Assembly (NCBI GenBank): GCA_030278955.1
Contig: JAOANR010000003.1
Span: 55,276,902-55,340,901, forward strand
DNA length: 64,000 nucleotides
Reading direction: 5' to 3'
Source of the DNA: Hygrophila difformis
Lineage: Eukaryota; Streptophyta; Magnoliopsida; Lamiales; Acanthaceae
Made by a program: the position numbers and the translations under genes. Each line of letters starts with the position of its first letter. The first letter of the stretch is position 1. Shown piece by piece: positions 1 to 11,569 of this stretch. Below the pieces are notes generated by a model. That model saw only the letters and a program-made list of their open reading frames with translations, had not been told where the DNA came from and did not search any database.

Positions 1-165
1 TACCGCGGTATCAAAAAATTTATACCGTTACCGTACCGAAATTTTACGGTACGGTATCATACCGTACCGAAAATTACGGTATACCGAAAATTTCGGTATT
101 CTCGGTATTTTTTTGGTACGGTATGTGCGGTATACGGTATATTCGGTATTTTTCCCCAGCCCTAC
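1..165. mobile_element. Right-end fragment of a TACCG-rich DNA transposon
   Basis: The segment is packed with inverted and direct copies of TACCG/CGGTA and ends at CCCCAGCCCT near position 165, which read on the other strand is AGGGCTGGGG, a tip type seen in non-autonomous hAT-like plant elements. The left end lies outside the window, so neither the TSD nor the partner TIR can be checked. The open frames here are by-products of the repeat. Confidence 0.4.
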
Positions 166-515
166 TCGAAAAGCAGCAAAAGTGCTTTTGGGAGAAGCAG
201 CCCAGGGGGTGCTTCTCCGAAAAGCAGAAGCCAAAAGCACCTAGTAATGCGTGCAGAGTCATAAATACCCTTATTAATTTATTTAAATTACACTATAAAT
301 ATATACAATCATATATAAATAGCATATCGTTTTTGGTAATTTATACATTTCAAAAGCACTTTTCACTTTTACACATCCAAACATACTTTTGAAAAAAAGC
401 TGCTTTTCAAACATTCCATCCAAACACAAAAGTTAGCTGCTTTTGCTTTTGGCTTTCACTTCTGCTTCTGCTTTTGGCTTCTGCTTTTTTTAAAAGCCAA
501 TCCAAACGGGCCCTA
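166..515. repeat. Inverted-repeat element rich in AAGCAGAAGC/GCTTCTGCTT
   Basis: Copies of AAGCAGAAGCC occur around 168-240 and their complement GGCTTCTGCTT around 430-492, so the ends can pair. The right end reads CCAATCCAAACGGGCCC, the complement of the GGGCCCGTTTGG tip common in plant MITEs. The middle is AT-rich and non-coding. No clear TSD was found, so the family is uncertain. Confidence 0.4.
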
Positions 516-1350
516 TAATCAATTGTAACACTAGTCTTTTTCAATAATTTTTGTATTTGATTATCATCCTTTATTAATTTCAACATAGTTTCCATCACTT
601 TCGTGATACTACTGGAAAAAAATTCTTCGTGATTAATGTCTTAATGATACATTGTATTGATATTTTAGTGATGAATTACAATCAATATTTTGGGGAAAAA
701 ATAAATTAAAAAATAGATAGTGGGTGTTATTCGCAAATATAGAAACACTACTCCCTAATTAAAGCATTGCAAAAATCGTCAAAATTGCAAACTTTAAACT
801 TTTTTTTGTTTTTAAGAAGCCGAAGACAGACCCTTTTCAAAACTTCTTAAGGCTACATTCAGAAAGAGACCCTTAAATTGTTAAAAAATCATTGTATTTT
901 AATTTGTACAAATATTCAATATTACTAGCTAGTTTAACCAAACCATATTTGCTTAATTGGTACAGAACTCAGACAGCTTAAACATAAGTATCAGGTTCGA
1001 ACATTTATTTATGCGGAAATCTATCGTTTGGGAGAGCCTTACCCACAAAAAATATCTTCACTAGCTAGTTTCCGTAACCGAACAATCTGTAAATCATATA
1101 TACACACATTAATCATGCCTGAGAAGGGGAAAATAAATAGGAATCTGATAAACAAAATGATCTGCCACCGTAAGTATATGGAATCTCCCGCAACATATAA
1201 GGAATGAGATCACACCAACATAGTATTAAAATGATACAAGTTTACATATGTGCTCAAACGATTCGACAACCAAACTATATGGTAAATGAAAATTTTCTCA
1301 TTTATTCATTGTTGCACTTGACGTGCCATAATTCCATAATCCTTTTCCCC
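516..1350. other. Intergenic region upstream of the protease gene
   Basis: AT-rich sequence with no coding region I can support. A SINE-like trace with a B-box-like GGTTCGAAC lies near 993-1003; a related trace occurs near 3543. The remainder should include the distal promoter of the protease gene. Confidence 0.5.
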
Positions 1351-1363
1351 TAACTATATAATG
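1351..1363 (+). promoter_or_regulatory. TATA box of the aspartic protease gene
   Basis: TAACTATATAATG lies about 50 bases before the first in-frame ATG (1408). Transcription would be expected to start roughly 30 bases downstream, near 1385, which argues against translation starting upstream of that point and supports the ATG at 1408/1411. Confidence 0.6.
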
Positions 1364-1407
1364 CCCCATAGTTGAACCTTATTTCTTACCAACTTTTCCA
1401 CACATGC

Positions 1408-2751
1408 ATGATGGCTTCCTACAACGACAAACCCTTGTACTTCTTCCTCCTTTCTTGCCTTGCTACCATTTGCTTCGTGTCTTTGACCCATGGAATAACC
1501 GTGGATTTGATCCACCCGGATTCCCCACAATCCCCTTTATACAATCCCAACGAGACCCGTTTCGATAGGGCGAAGCGGGCCTTCACCACCTCGTTCGCCC
1601 GGCAGTCCCAATATAAGTCGATACTTTCTCGCGATAAAAAATCCATGAAATTCATCGCATCCCCGATTCTCCCTAGCGGTGGGGGATACCTAATGAGAGT
1701 CAGCCTTGGCAGCCCGGCTTACGACTTTTGGGCAATCGCGGACACCGGGAGTGATCTGACGTGGACCCAATGCCAACCCTGCACAAACTGCTACAAACAA
1801 GATGCCCCTCTTTTCGACCCGAGGAATTCCTCGAGTTTCGAGAATATCCCCTGCCGTTCCCAAAAATGCCAAACCTTTGCTGGCGGAGGTTCAGGGTGCG
1901 ACGACAAAGGATGCACGTACTTTATCCAGTATGGCGACCGATCCAGCAGCCTCGGCTCCCTTGCAACGGACGCCTTCACCTTCCAATCATCCCTTGGTCC
2001 CAACGGAATCGTCGTATTCACCAAGATCGCATTCGGCTGCGGCTTCAGCAACGGCGGAACATTCGACGAGAAAACCTCCGGCATCTTCGGTCTCGGCGGC
2101 GGCCCCGTCTCGTTTATTAACCAGATTGATAAAGCCGTCGGTGGCAAATTCTCGTACTGCTTAGCACCCCTCGGCTCTAATGTCACCAGCCAGATCATCA
2201 TCGGAACAGACGCCGACGTTTCGGGACCCGACGTCGTATCGACGAAATTAATCAGGAATTCCCCCGACACGTTCTACTTCCTCGAACTGGAGGGCTTCAC
2301 CGTCGGGGACACGGAACTTCGCGTCAAGAAATCTGCAAACCCTAGCCAGGAAGCAGGCGGCGGTGGTTCGGGGAACATTATAATCGATTCGGGCACGACG
2401 CTGACGTTCCTCTCGGGAGACATTATAAGCGACTTCGAGTCTGCCCTGGAGAGGGCGGTTACCGGCGGGGAGCGAGTGGAGGGCCCGTCGGGTTTTAAAC
2501 CGTGCTACAGAAGCGGTGGCCGATTGAATGTGCCTAGAATAACGGTGAATTTTGCAGGGGCGAAGGTGGAGGTGGAGAAAGAATCTGTGTTCCTGGAGGT
2601 GGAAAAGGGAGTGGTTTGTTCGACATTTGTGGGGGCGGATGGGTTGGGAATTGGGGCGATTTTTGGGAATCTGCACCAGGTGAATTACCTGATCGGGTAT
2701 GATCTCACTGCCGGGAAGCTGAACTTTAAGAAAACCCAATGCGGGAGTTGA
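1408..2751 (+). CDS. Aspartic protease, nepenthesin/CDR1-like (family A1)
   Basis: Single-exon gene of 447 residues. In-frame ATGs lie at 1408 and 1411; the open frame extends further 5' but only from a TTG. A hydrophobic secretion signal (FFLLSCLATICFVSL) follows the start. The first catalytic motif DTGSDLTW is at about residue 112 and the second, DSGTTLTF, at about 327. Between them a Cys-rich insert (CQPCTNC, then paired Cys to about residue 175) marks the plant nepenthesin-type group. There is no saposin-like plant-specific insert. The C-terminus (NYLIGYDLTAGKLNFKKTQC) is typical and the length is normal for the family. Such enzymes are made as zymogens, secreted to the apoplast and, for CDR1, linked to defence signalling; that role is inferred here. 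Coding GC is well above its surroundings, which is usual for intronless plant genes. No break is visible. Confidence 0.93.
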   Translation: MMASYNDKPLYFFLLSCLATICFVSLTHGITVDLIHPDSPQSPLYNPNETRFDRAKRAFTTSFARQSQYKSILSRDKKSMKFIASPILPSGGGYLMRVSLGSPAYDFWAIADTGSDLTWTQCQPCTNCYKQDAPLFDPRNSSSFENIPCRSQKCQTFAGGGSGCDDKGCTYFIQYGDRSSSLGSLATDAFTFQSSLGPNGIVVFTKIAFGCGFSNGGTFDEKTSGIFGLGGGPVSFINQIDKAVGGKFSYCLAPLGSNVTSQIIIGTDADVSGPDVVSTKLIRNSPDTFYFLELEGFTVGDTELRVKKSANPSQEAGGGGSGNIIIDSGTTLTFLSGDIISDFESALERAVTGGERVEGPSGFKPCYRSGGRLNVPRITVNFAGAKVEVEKESVFLEVEKGVVCSTFVGADGLGIGAIFGNLHQVNYLIGYDLTAGKLNFKKTQCGS

Positions 2752-4132
2752 TTATTGGATCATTAATGTATTTGCTTTCTTGACTACGGTCTTCTTCTCA
2801 TTGGTGTATTCCGAAATAATACATGTCTTAGAATGTGGATGCTGTGCAGTTGCCTGCATTTGCCTGTAATTGCAAGCAAAAAATTTGTGATGTGTGTGCT
2901 TCATTTTGTGATTTTCAGTTTAAAATTTCATTTTACTTTTGTGATTTGTGCCCCATTTTTGTGATGTGTATTATTTTCCCATATTTAAAAATTTTGTGAT
3001 GTAAAACAATTTTGTGATGTAAAAAAATCACAAACATCACAAATTTGGATTATGACAGCAAGTGCAAGGGGTGGAACTCAGCCGCATGTTTTATTTGTCA
3101 TAATATATAGTTAGCCAAATAGTGTTGTTGGTACAGTTACCGATCCGTAATTAAATTTCGTATCGTTTCAGTAAGAATGTTTTGATTGTTTACTTTTGTG
3201 TAATTAGATTAAATTTTAATTTTTTAATAGTAGTAATTTGGATTGATGATCCACAGGAACCTGTGAAATTAATATATACAAATTAGCAATGTCGTCTTCA
3301 TTGCAACTCGGCAGTTGAAAATTCATTTTTAGTTTCAAGCATTGCAACATACCGTGGGGAAATTTCATTTTGCATTAGCTTCTGCAATGATATATAAATG
3401 CTGCTAAATTGATCTGTTTATGTAGTCTAATTCACCAAATGACAAATGACGAAAATCTCAGTTCGGATTCAATGCTACCCTTGATTTATCAACCGTAGTT
3501 GGCTTGAGTTGTATGAGACTCCGGCAGCTTAATCAAGGGTCTCGGGTTCGAACATTTGTATTTGTAGAATTTTGTTTTGGGAGAAGTAACCTTTCAATGC
3601 CCACCCGATTCTTGATTCCGGCAGCTTAATTAGTCTTGGTTCGAATGAGATCTGAGGATACTCTGGTATTCAACTAAAAAAAAAAATGTTACCTTTTGAT
3701 TGTAATCTACGTACGATGAAATGATCACAACTCTTCAGCCTAGTTACTGTGCTAAATAAGCATTTAATTTTAATTATATATACTAAATGTATTATATTCA
3801 ACGAATTTGTACTATATCCATTGTATTTGTGTGAAATGAGTATGAATTATTTATTTCCTATTCCACTTGAAAACGTGTAGTATTTGTGCTCGATCCATCG
3901 TCATTTGTGTTGAAACTTGAAACAGGCTATGGAATGATTATTTCCTATTTCAATGCAAAACTTATTGTATTTGTGTTGGATCCATCGTATTTTTTGTTGA
4001 AACGGGCAACGAAATAAAGTACTAAATCAATACACACTTGTTGAAACATTCCTCATTGAATGTATTCTCTAAGACAACTCACTTACAAATTCACATATGT
4101 AGATAATTTTATATCCTTTGCTCACTATTATA
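2752..4132. other. Intergenic region with repeated TTTGTGATGT motif
   Basis: The protease 3' UTR should lie in the first 100 bases (AATAATACATG at about 2815). From 2885 to 3045 the motif TTTGTGATGT or close variants recurs about six times, then appears in inverted form (ATCACAAACATCACAAA). A SINE-like trace with GGTTCGAAC is near 3543. From 3780 to 4010 a loose repeat of about 120 bases (TTATTTCCTATT, GTATTTGTG, GATCCATCGT) occurs twice. No gene is seen. Confidence 0.5.
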
Positions 4133-4140
4133 TCTATATC

Positions 4141-7100
4141 CAGGGGCGGACCCAGCCATAGGCTTGGGTGGGCTCCAGCCTCCCCTCCCAAAATTTAAAA
4201 AAAAAAAAAAAAATTATATTAGCATTAGGTCAAATTCCGCCATGTCTCTCTCCCCAGCCCCACTCCTCTTTCCTGCGGGATGCGGCGCCCAGACTAACTT
4301 CACAAATTTCTCTTCAAATTTATTTCCACCAATGTGAGCTACAAGACAAGCCTCTAAGTTTGACAGCAAGCAACAGCGGCGCACCGACGGCAACGGAAAC
4401 GACAGTAAGTGAGTTCTCAAAAATTCATTCAATTGCATTTTACATATATAAATTTCAACTTTACAGAGCCGTGTCAAATATTGATAGTGCAAGAAAGTAA
4501 AATAGTAGGTTTACTTTACTTACCAAAAAATAAGAAATTTAAACTACTGATGAAGCCTGCAAGTACTTAATTTTTTTGTGAAATGTTGCTGCAAAATCTT
4601 GAAAGTGGAATCGTGGAAGATGATATTGAGTATATTTGGAGGATCCTATAATTAAAACAACAAAGGTCCACTTATCAAATTTTGTACATTTCAAACTGAT
4701 ATCTATTTCACACCACTTTTTTCTCTGTTAAAAGATGTCTAAACAACTTTGTTAGATTCATCCACTTCTGAAAATCATCAAAAGAATGAATGTTAACACT
4801 TAACAGTACTACATAATTTTTCTACATTGTTGAATTGATATTTAATAATTTCTATTTATGATTTACTATTATTCTAGCATGCCACGTCTCTGCTTTTAAA
4901 CATTCTAGGTTTAATTAATATTGGTGGATTTGGTTTTTGCAAACATTCTATGCCTTTGATTTGGTTTTTCTGGAATCTTCTCTGTGTGTATTTGTGGTTC
5001 CTTTAGTTTATAATAATTAATTTATTTTTGGCGAAGTATAATAATTGATTTATTGATTTAGGGGAAGATGGATAGATATTTTTCTAAATTGTCAAAAGGT
5101 TCTGTGGAATCTTCTAAACAGAATGCAAATCTAAATACTTCCGAGCAAGTTAGTGGGAGTAAGAGAAAATGTGGTGATTTTAATCCAAATGATATTGAAG
5201 TTGATCCTGGAGTTCGAAGGCAGATTGATGATTTTGATGTGAATATTAAGGATCTAGTTAGAAGAGCGTATCTAACTAGAGGTCCTTACCAACCGATATT
5301 AGATTTCCCTAAAACACAAATTAGGGATGAAAGAAGGAGCTTTCAAAAAAAATGGTATAAGGATTTCAAATGGTTAGAGTATAGCACACGTGAAAATAAA
5401 GCATTTTGCTTTAATTGTTATTTGTTTGGAGGTCGGAAGGCGAATGTGGCATTCACAAGTGCAGGGTTCGATAATTGGAAGAATGCATTGGCCGTATTTA
5501 GAGAGCATATTTCTGGTGGTCATGATAGTGTACACAATGTAGCAGTGGCTAGGTGCAATGATTTTGAAAATCAAAGACAAAGTATATCATATAATTTCAT
5601 TGCACAAAGCCAAGAAAGTGAAATTGCTTACCGAAAGAGGTTAACTGCAGTGTTGAAGGTTGTTCGACTTTTATTGAAGTTAGGATTAGCTTTTCGGGGT
5701 CATGCTGAATCCATAACTTCTAGCAATAGAGGTAACTTTCTTGAAATTCTGGATTTTTATTGTGATGAAAATGAAGAAGTTGCAAAGGTTCTTAAAGAAA
5801 ATGTTCCTGAAAATAATAAGTTGATTGCTCCAAAAGTTCAAAGGGAATTGGTGAATGCTTGTGCTATGGAGACTAGGATGGCTATCATTGATGATATTGG
5901 AGACCATTGTTTTTCTCTTATGGTTGATGAGTCTCGTGACAATTCGAGCAAAGAGCAAGTAGCAATCGTTCTACGATATATGAATAATTGTGGTGCAATT
6001 ATTGAAAGAGTTTTAACTGTGGAACATGAGCAAGATACATCATCTCAATCCTTGAAAAATGTTATTGATAGTGTATTTGCAACATACAATCTATCTTATT
6101 CTATATTGCGTGGGCAAGGATATGATGGTGCTTCGAACATGAGGGGTCAATTCAATGGGCTTCAAGCACTGATATTGAAGGAACAACCATGTGCACCATA
6201 CATTCATTGTTTTGCTCATTAGCTTCAATTGGTGATTGTTGCGGTTGCAAAAGGAATACCTGAAATTTGTGATTTTTTCAGTTATGTATCACAAATTGTC
6301 AATGTAGTTGGTGGCTCGTGTAAAAGAAAAGATGCTCTCTCTCAACATCATCATGATAAGATAGTTGCTAGTATTATAAATGGTGAAACTTCAACAGGGA
6401 AGGGAAAAAATCAAGCAACTACTCTTGTGAGATCTGGAGATACGCGTTGGGGTTCACATTACATGACTCTTATTCGCTTGTATGATATGTGGGAATCAAT
6501 ATTGGATGTGCTTCAAGGTGTAGGTGAAGATGGCACTTCTACGGATCAAAAGGGCTTAGTAAATGGTTTGATGGAAAAAATGGAGAGCTTTGAATTTGTG
6601 TTCAATATGCATATGATGATAGCCATTCTTGCCACCACAAATGAGCTCTCCAAAGCCTTACAACTTAAAAATCAAAATCTTGTGAATGCAGTGGAATTGA
6701 TTTCTACCACAAAGAAAGAGCTACAATCAATGAGGGAAAAAGAATGGGACAACTTCTTGAAAAGAGTCACTGGTTTTTGTGTGAATGAGAAAGAGAAAAG
6801 AAATATTGTTGTTCCTAATTTGGATGAATTTTTGCCATTGCGTGGGCGTTATAGGCGTGCCAAACAAGAAATCACATATTTTCATCGTCATAAGGTGGAA
6901 ATATTCAATGCGGTTAGTATTTTTTATTAATTTGACTTATGAATTGTGCTTATATTAATATTTTTTTCACTAACTTGAATGTTTTTTATTCCTAGGCTTT
7001 TGATTTGATTAATCAAGAGATGAATAATCGATTCACTGAAACAAGTTCGGAGTTACTACGTTGTATTTCTTGTCTTGATCCTAGAGCTCAATTCTCTAAG

Positions 7101-7842
7101 TTTGATAGAGACCAATTGGTTCGTCTTTCTGAACTCTATCCAAGTGATTTTTCATCAATTGATTGTATCATGTTATATCATCAGCTGAAGGTTTTCATTT
7201 CACATGTGAGGAGTTGTGATGATTTTTCCAAACTTCAAGGTATAGAAGGGCTTGCAATTGCGATGGTCAAAACAAAGAATGATGTGATTTTTCCTCTTGT
7301 TCATAAGTTGATTGAATTAGCATTGGTGTTGCCGGTTGCCATAGCTACAGTTGAAAGGGTATTCTCAGCAATGAATCTTATCAAGACAAATTTGAGGAAT
7401 AGATTGGGAGAGGAGCTGATGAGTGATACTTTAGTGACATATATTGAAAGAGATGTTTTCGGTTCGATAGATAATGAATCAATATTGCAACGATATCAGA
7501 AGATGGGTAGCCGGCGATATCAATTAAGTAGACTTTCTGATGGTTGTACAAATGATGAAGATTAATTTATATATTGTATTATTTATTTTTTGTTAAATCT
7601 TGTCATATTTTGTACTAAACATTATGAACATCTTGCAACACCAGAACTTAAAACATTGGTTTGTGGTTGTGAAATCAGTCTCCTGTTTATATTTTGGCTT
7701 TCGATGAGTTTGAAGATTTTAATGCTCTTTATAATTGCACCAGGTTTACTCTATAGCATTTATCCTGTCTCAATTGTTTCAGCTCTATGTGGCAATTTGA
7801 AAAATGAGCCATACCTCTCCAAAATTCCTGGATCCGCCACTG
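4141..7842 (+). mobile_element. hAT transposon, nearly complete, with perfect 8-bp TSD
   Basis: The ends read CAGGGGCGGACCCAG (left) and, on the other strand, CAGTGGCGGATCCAG (right), with two mismatches in 15. The element is flanked on both sides by the identical 8-mer TCTATATC (4133-4140 and 7843-7850), the TSD length expected for hAT. It carries one transposase gene on the + strand with a nonsense codon. The left 900 bases are a leader with no supportable gene. The perfect TSD and long open frames suggest a fairly recent insertion. Confidence 0.93.
5068..7565 (+). pseudogene. hAT transposase (zinc finger MYM-type 1-like) with one nonsense codon
   Basis: The start ATG at 5068 follows an acceptor-like TTTAG. 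Exon 1 encodes a TTF-type zinc-finger region (FCFNCYLFGG, about residues 112-121, then HISGGHDSVHN) and a DUF4371-type region. The frame is stopped by TAG at 6220-6222 in the sequence HCFAH*LQL; reading resumes in the same frame with no shift, so this looks like one point mutation. A likely 83-bp intron runs from 6913 (GTTAGT) to 6995 (TTCCTAG). The last exon has the hAT dimerisation region (ATVERVFSAMNLIKTNLRNR) and ends at 7565. Total length is about 800 residues, normal for the group. The product would cut and paste hAT elements from the nucleus; this copy is probably inactive unless the stop is read through. Confidence 0.9.
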
Positions 7843-7850
7843 TCTATATC

Positions 7851-8522
7851 TATATAATGACGACCGGGAAAATTGAGCGTGCACACACGCATATCACAAC
7901 AATAATATAGGCAGATTGTTAATGACACTTTTAGCTTCATTTTGGATGTCGCTAAGACATGATTATTAAAAGGAAAAAAAGGCTTCTCCCCACAAAAAAA
8001 AAGGCTAATATTCTTAGCGACGTTTTTCAAGATATTGTTGATGCCATTTTCCTTGTAAATTATACATCTTATTTCACATATGATATGGAATATATCTTTA
8101 CGTTTAATAATGAGACATAAAATATTTTTCAAAAAAAAAAAAAACTCGTGGAAAAATAAGGCAGCATTAAGTTCACAAGTGAAATTTGTGTTTCCATTGC
8201 ATCATACATTCTCTTGAAGCTTGAATTACACTACAGAACTGCAACCATAATAGAAACAAAGAATATAATTTAGTCTGCAGTCCAAAAATGGCATCTCCTT
8301 TTTTGCAAATTCCATGCCCAGGAATAATACATTATACAGATATCGTCAACTTGTTTGGAATTATTGCAGCAAATGATATCAATAATGCGCGCACGATTCG
8401 CAATTACAAAGGTGGGATCAAAAGTAGAACCAACTAACATGTCTGATTCTTACATCGAATTATGCGACAGATTTTCATTGATATCAATTTTGATTCTTGT
8501 TTATTCATTGCACGAGCCCCAT
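7851..8522. other. Intergenic region upstream of the HIPP gene
   Basis: AT-rich, with an A-run at 8133-8144. I see no gene. The distal HIPP promoter is expected here. Confidence 0.5.
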
Positions 8523-8530
8523 TATATATA
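8523..8530 (+). promoter_or_regulatory. TATA box of the HIPP gene
   Basis: TATATATA, 53 bases before the ATG at 8583, at normal spacing for a short plant 5' UTR. Confidence 0.55.
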
Positions 8531-8582
8531 GACCCATATATTTCAATGTCCTGCGATGTGTTTTCTCTTTAATTGAAGAATA

Positions 8583-9228
8583 ATGTTTGGTCGCTGTTTC
8601 AAGCAGCCTGCTCTATCCAATGCTATGTCTGTAAGTAAACCCTTTTCTAAATTCATTTTTTCTTATGGTTCCATTCTGCTTTAATAAGAGGACTATGATT
8701 AGACACATTTTGAGCAGTTGTGTAGTATGTTGGCTATATGTTTTTATGTGATTTGGTTCATTGCATTGGGTGAGCAGATCGTAGAGCTTTTGGTAAATAT
8801 GGATTGTGAAGGATGTGAGAAGAGGATACGAAAAGCTATCTCCAAACTGAATGGCAAGACCTTCATTTCTTGTATATAGTTCTATAGAAGAAAAAAACCA
8901 TATCGTCCCATAATTTAAAAAAATTTCAAAACAGTTCGACAAATATCGAATTAGACGAATGCGGCTCATAACTACACTAATCATAGCCGAACCCGTCTAT
9001 GAACCCGGTTTTTTCGCTAATTATCGCCGAACTCGTCCCATAATTACCCTAATCATCGGTGAACCCATCCCTCCATTAGGGAAGTTATGGGGCGGGTTCG
9101 GCGATGATTAGCGAAAAAATCGGCTCATGGACGGATTCAGCGATGATTAGGGTAGTTATGGGACGAATTCGTCTAATTCGGTATTTGTGGGATGGTTTTG
9201 AAAATTGAAAAAACTTATTGGACTAAAT

Positions 9229-9275
<47 letters not shown>

Positions 9276-10406
9276 CTCCCTACTTCTATATGATCATGTG
9301 CATGCCAAGATAATCCACCAACAATATACCTTTTTCTTTTCTCTCTTTTCTTTTTTTTGTTTTTATTTTTTTGAAAGATGGTCAAAGTCATTTATATATC
9401 ATCTTCAGCACATACACATAAATATCACTTTTCAGCACTTTTAGCGAGAACTAATTCAACTCACAAATCAAATTCGTAAATAATTTCCAACAGTTTGGTG
9501 TAGTTACTAGGGTTGAACTCAAAACATCAGATCATTTATTTATTACTATAAATAGTAGATAAAACAACATACTATTTTTTTGGTAAACATTGATACATAT
9601 GTGTTGGCAAAAGTGTGTGGGAGCCCAAGTCACACAAATTACGAATGAGATAGGGGGGATAGGGGTCGGGTGGGAATCGAACTCTGAACCTATAATTGGA
9701 AGATAGGTGAGATGACCACTATGGTCAAGTCCTATTCCCAATAGCATACTATATAAAAACGAAAAAGCAAAAAATTACCCCAAATATACTCCTACTTGTT
9801 TTGAAAGTATCCGTGTGTCCTTTAGAAAATTTTTAGGTTGAACCAAAAAATACAATGATCTGACCAAGCATCAGGAAACTGGAATAGAATCACACAGGTA
9901 GAATACCCTCTAATAATCCATATAATAATGATGATGATAATGATGGATTCGAATCTTCCTCAAATATAATCCTTTTCCCAATTAAAAGCTCCATTGTTAA
10001 AAGCACATTATTCTCATAATTTTCATGTGGTACCAAATTATCAGCTGGCAAAGCATGACAATAAAATCAATTGTGCATAAATGTAGGTGTGGATGGTCTG
10101 GAGATAGACATGGAGAAACAGAAAGTAACCGTAACAGGATATGTCGACAAAAGGACAGTTTTAAAAGCGGTAAGGACGACCCAACGGAAGGTGGAGTATT
10201 GGCCATTCCCATATGATGCCGAATACCATCCCTATGCTGCTCAATACTTGGATGAATCCAACTTCACTTCGTCCTACAATTACTACACACATGGATACAA
10301 TGAGAGCGTTCACGGCTACTACCCTCGACTTCCCTACTCCACTGTTGATGATCGAATAACCTATCATTTCAGCGACGATAATGTCCATGCCTGCACTCTC
10401 ATGTGA
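8583..10406 (+). CDS. Heavy-metal-associated isoprenylated plant protein (HIPP), three exons
   Basis: Predicted exons are 8583-8630, 8778-8853 and 10087-10406, giving 147 residues. Exon 1 (MFGRCFKQPALSNAMS) ends at GTAAGT. Exon 2 carries the HMA metal-binding loop MDCEGC (Cys 26 and 29). Exon 3 completes the HMA fold (VDGLEIDMEKQKVTVTGYV) followed by WPFPYD and a Tyr-rich tail. The protein ends in CTLM, a CaaX box that should be farnesylated and bring it to membranes. HIPPs bind metals and act in metal homeostasis and stress responses; the exact role is unknown. The codon at the exon 2/3 join is completed only if intron 2 starts with GCAAGA, making it a GC-AG intron. That intron is 1,233 bp and holds a foldback element, a T-run and a SINE. 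The frame is intact. Confidence 0.85.
8903..9223. mobile_element. Foldback (MITE-like) element in HIPP intron 2
   Basis: Two arms of about 150 bases are imperfect reverse complements. The left arm contains AAATATCGAATTAGACGAAT and CTAATCATAGCCGAACCCGTC; the right arm contains their complements, for example GATGATTAGGGTAGTTATGG and GTCTAATTCGGTATTTG. The centre is near 9065. No open frame or clear TSD is present, so the superfamily is unknown. Transcribed within the intron it would form a long hairpin. Confidence 0.7.
9232..9275. repeat. 44-base T homopolymer
   Basis: Uninterrupted T run in HIPP intron 2, just after the foldback element. It could be the tail of a minus-strand retroposon or a grown microsatellite. 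Its exact length may be affected by sequencing error. Confidence 0.85.
9576..9744 (-). mobile_element. tRNA-derived SINE with 8-bp TSD
   Basis: On the minus strand, an A-box-like TTGACCATAGTGG is followed by a B-box-like GAGTTCGATTCC, matching a pol III internal promoter, and the 3' end is an A run. Identical CATACTAT copies flank it (9568-9575 and 9745-9752). Length is about 169 bp. It lies antisense in HIPP intron 2. Confidence 0.75.
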
Positions 10407-11569
10407 CTCCAATTCTTATTGTTATCGATGCGACATCACTTTGGTAACAGATTTGGCATGATATGTCATACATTAAATGCGACATAGATATGTATGTGAA
10501 GATCCCACTTCGGAAAGATTGTGGAGCTCTCCCCCTAGGTTTTATGAAGTAGAGTCACTTTACCTATTATCAATTGATTTATGTTGTACGCGTCCATGAT
10601 TTTGGCATGGTATTAGAACAATGTGTACTTGAATTGGGTATGCCCGAATATCATCTCGAGAGAGTGTAGCCTCGTATCCATTATTTGGCAATGTATGCGT
10701 ATAGAATTATGTATGTTAAGGGAATAAAAGAGAGGTACACAGTAGGAATTTGTACCGTATCTTAAATTTTGGACATATTGAATGTTAAAACCAAGTCCTT
10801 AATTTTTTGAATTTTAAAGAGTAAAATAATTTAAATGGTATATATACGATTCTAACTCAATAATTGAGATTTTTTATTCGAGCACTTAAGGATATAAATA
10901 ACTGCTTTATAAGAGTTTCACCAATAAAAGATTATTAAAAAATTCCTTTGGAGTAATATTATATTAACACATGCGGGGATGAAGACTTGGTCAAATGGTA
11001 AGTCCCCTAACTTCCAAAAAAATTAAAGTAGTTTTATACTCCCCGGTTCTTAAATATTTGTTTCTTTCAGCTCAATTTCAATAATCAATATTTTTATTAA
11101 TTAATTCATAAATTTTTATTTTTACCCTTCAACCAAATTCTTTCGTAATAAGGGCATGTTTGATATATTGTATAGTATTATTATGTTGTATTGTAGTATT
11201 ATTTAATGCATATGTATTGTATAAGGGTGTATTGTATTAACATTGTACTACTTCTATTAAATTAATGTTATACCGTATTTGGTAGTACACTACATTATAA
11301 TTGTACAATATTTGTTGTTGATATTGTATTGCATTATGATATATTATTTTTTTAAATAAGTGGATAAAAAAGTTTGTTTCCTAAAAAATAAAGTAGTTAT
11401 ATATATAATATTTTTTTATAAATAATATACTTCTATTAAAGATAGTAATAGTACAAGTAATAAAGTAATATTTAATTTATCAAACATTTTCATTTAAATA
11501 AACTAAATAATTTAATTTATTGCAAATAATCTATGGATCTGAAATAATACCGTATAAGCTCACCCTAAC
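10407..11569. other. Region downstream of the HIPP gene
   Basis: The HIPP 3' UTR is expected in the first 300 bases. The rest is strongly AT-rich. From about 11153 a stretch beginning GGGCATGTTTGATATATTG with many TATTGTA/TACAAT repeats looks like an old MITE, but I could not define its right end. Confidence 0.45.

Noticed and set aside
960..1040. A tRNA gene or a complete SINE
   Set aside because: Only a B-box-like GGTTCGAAC is present; no A box, A tail or flanking duplication could be matched.
1372..1407. N-terminal extension of the protease by 12 residues
   Set aside because: The frame there begins with TTG, not ATG, and lies only about 20 bases after the TATA box, so it would be upstream of the likely transcription start.
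1791..2739. Several long frames opposite or across the protease gene
   Set aside because: They are shadows of a GC-rich coding exon; none has a recognisable motif.
4168..4500. ORF at the left end of the hAT element
   Set aside because: Begins in the TIR, contains a poly-Lys stretch from the A run and has no known motif.
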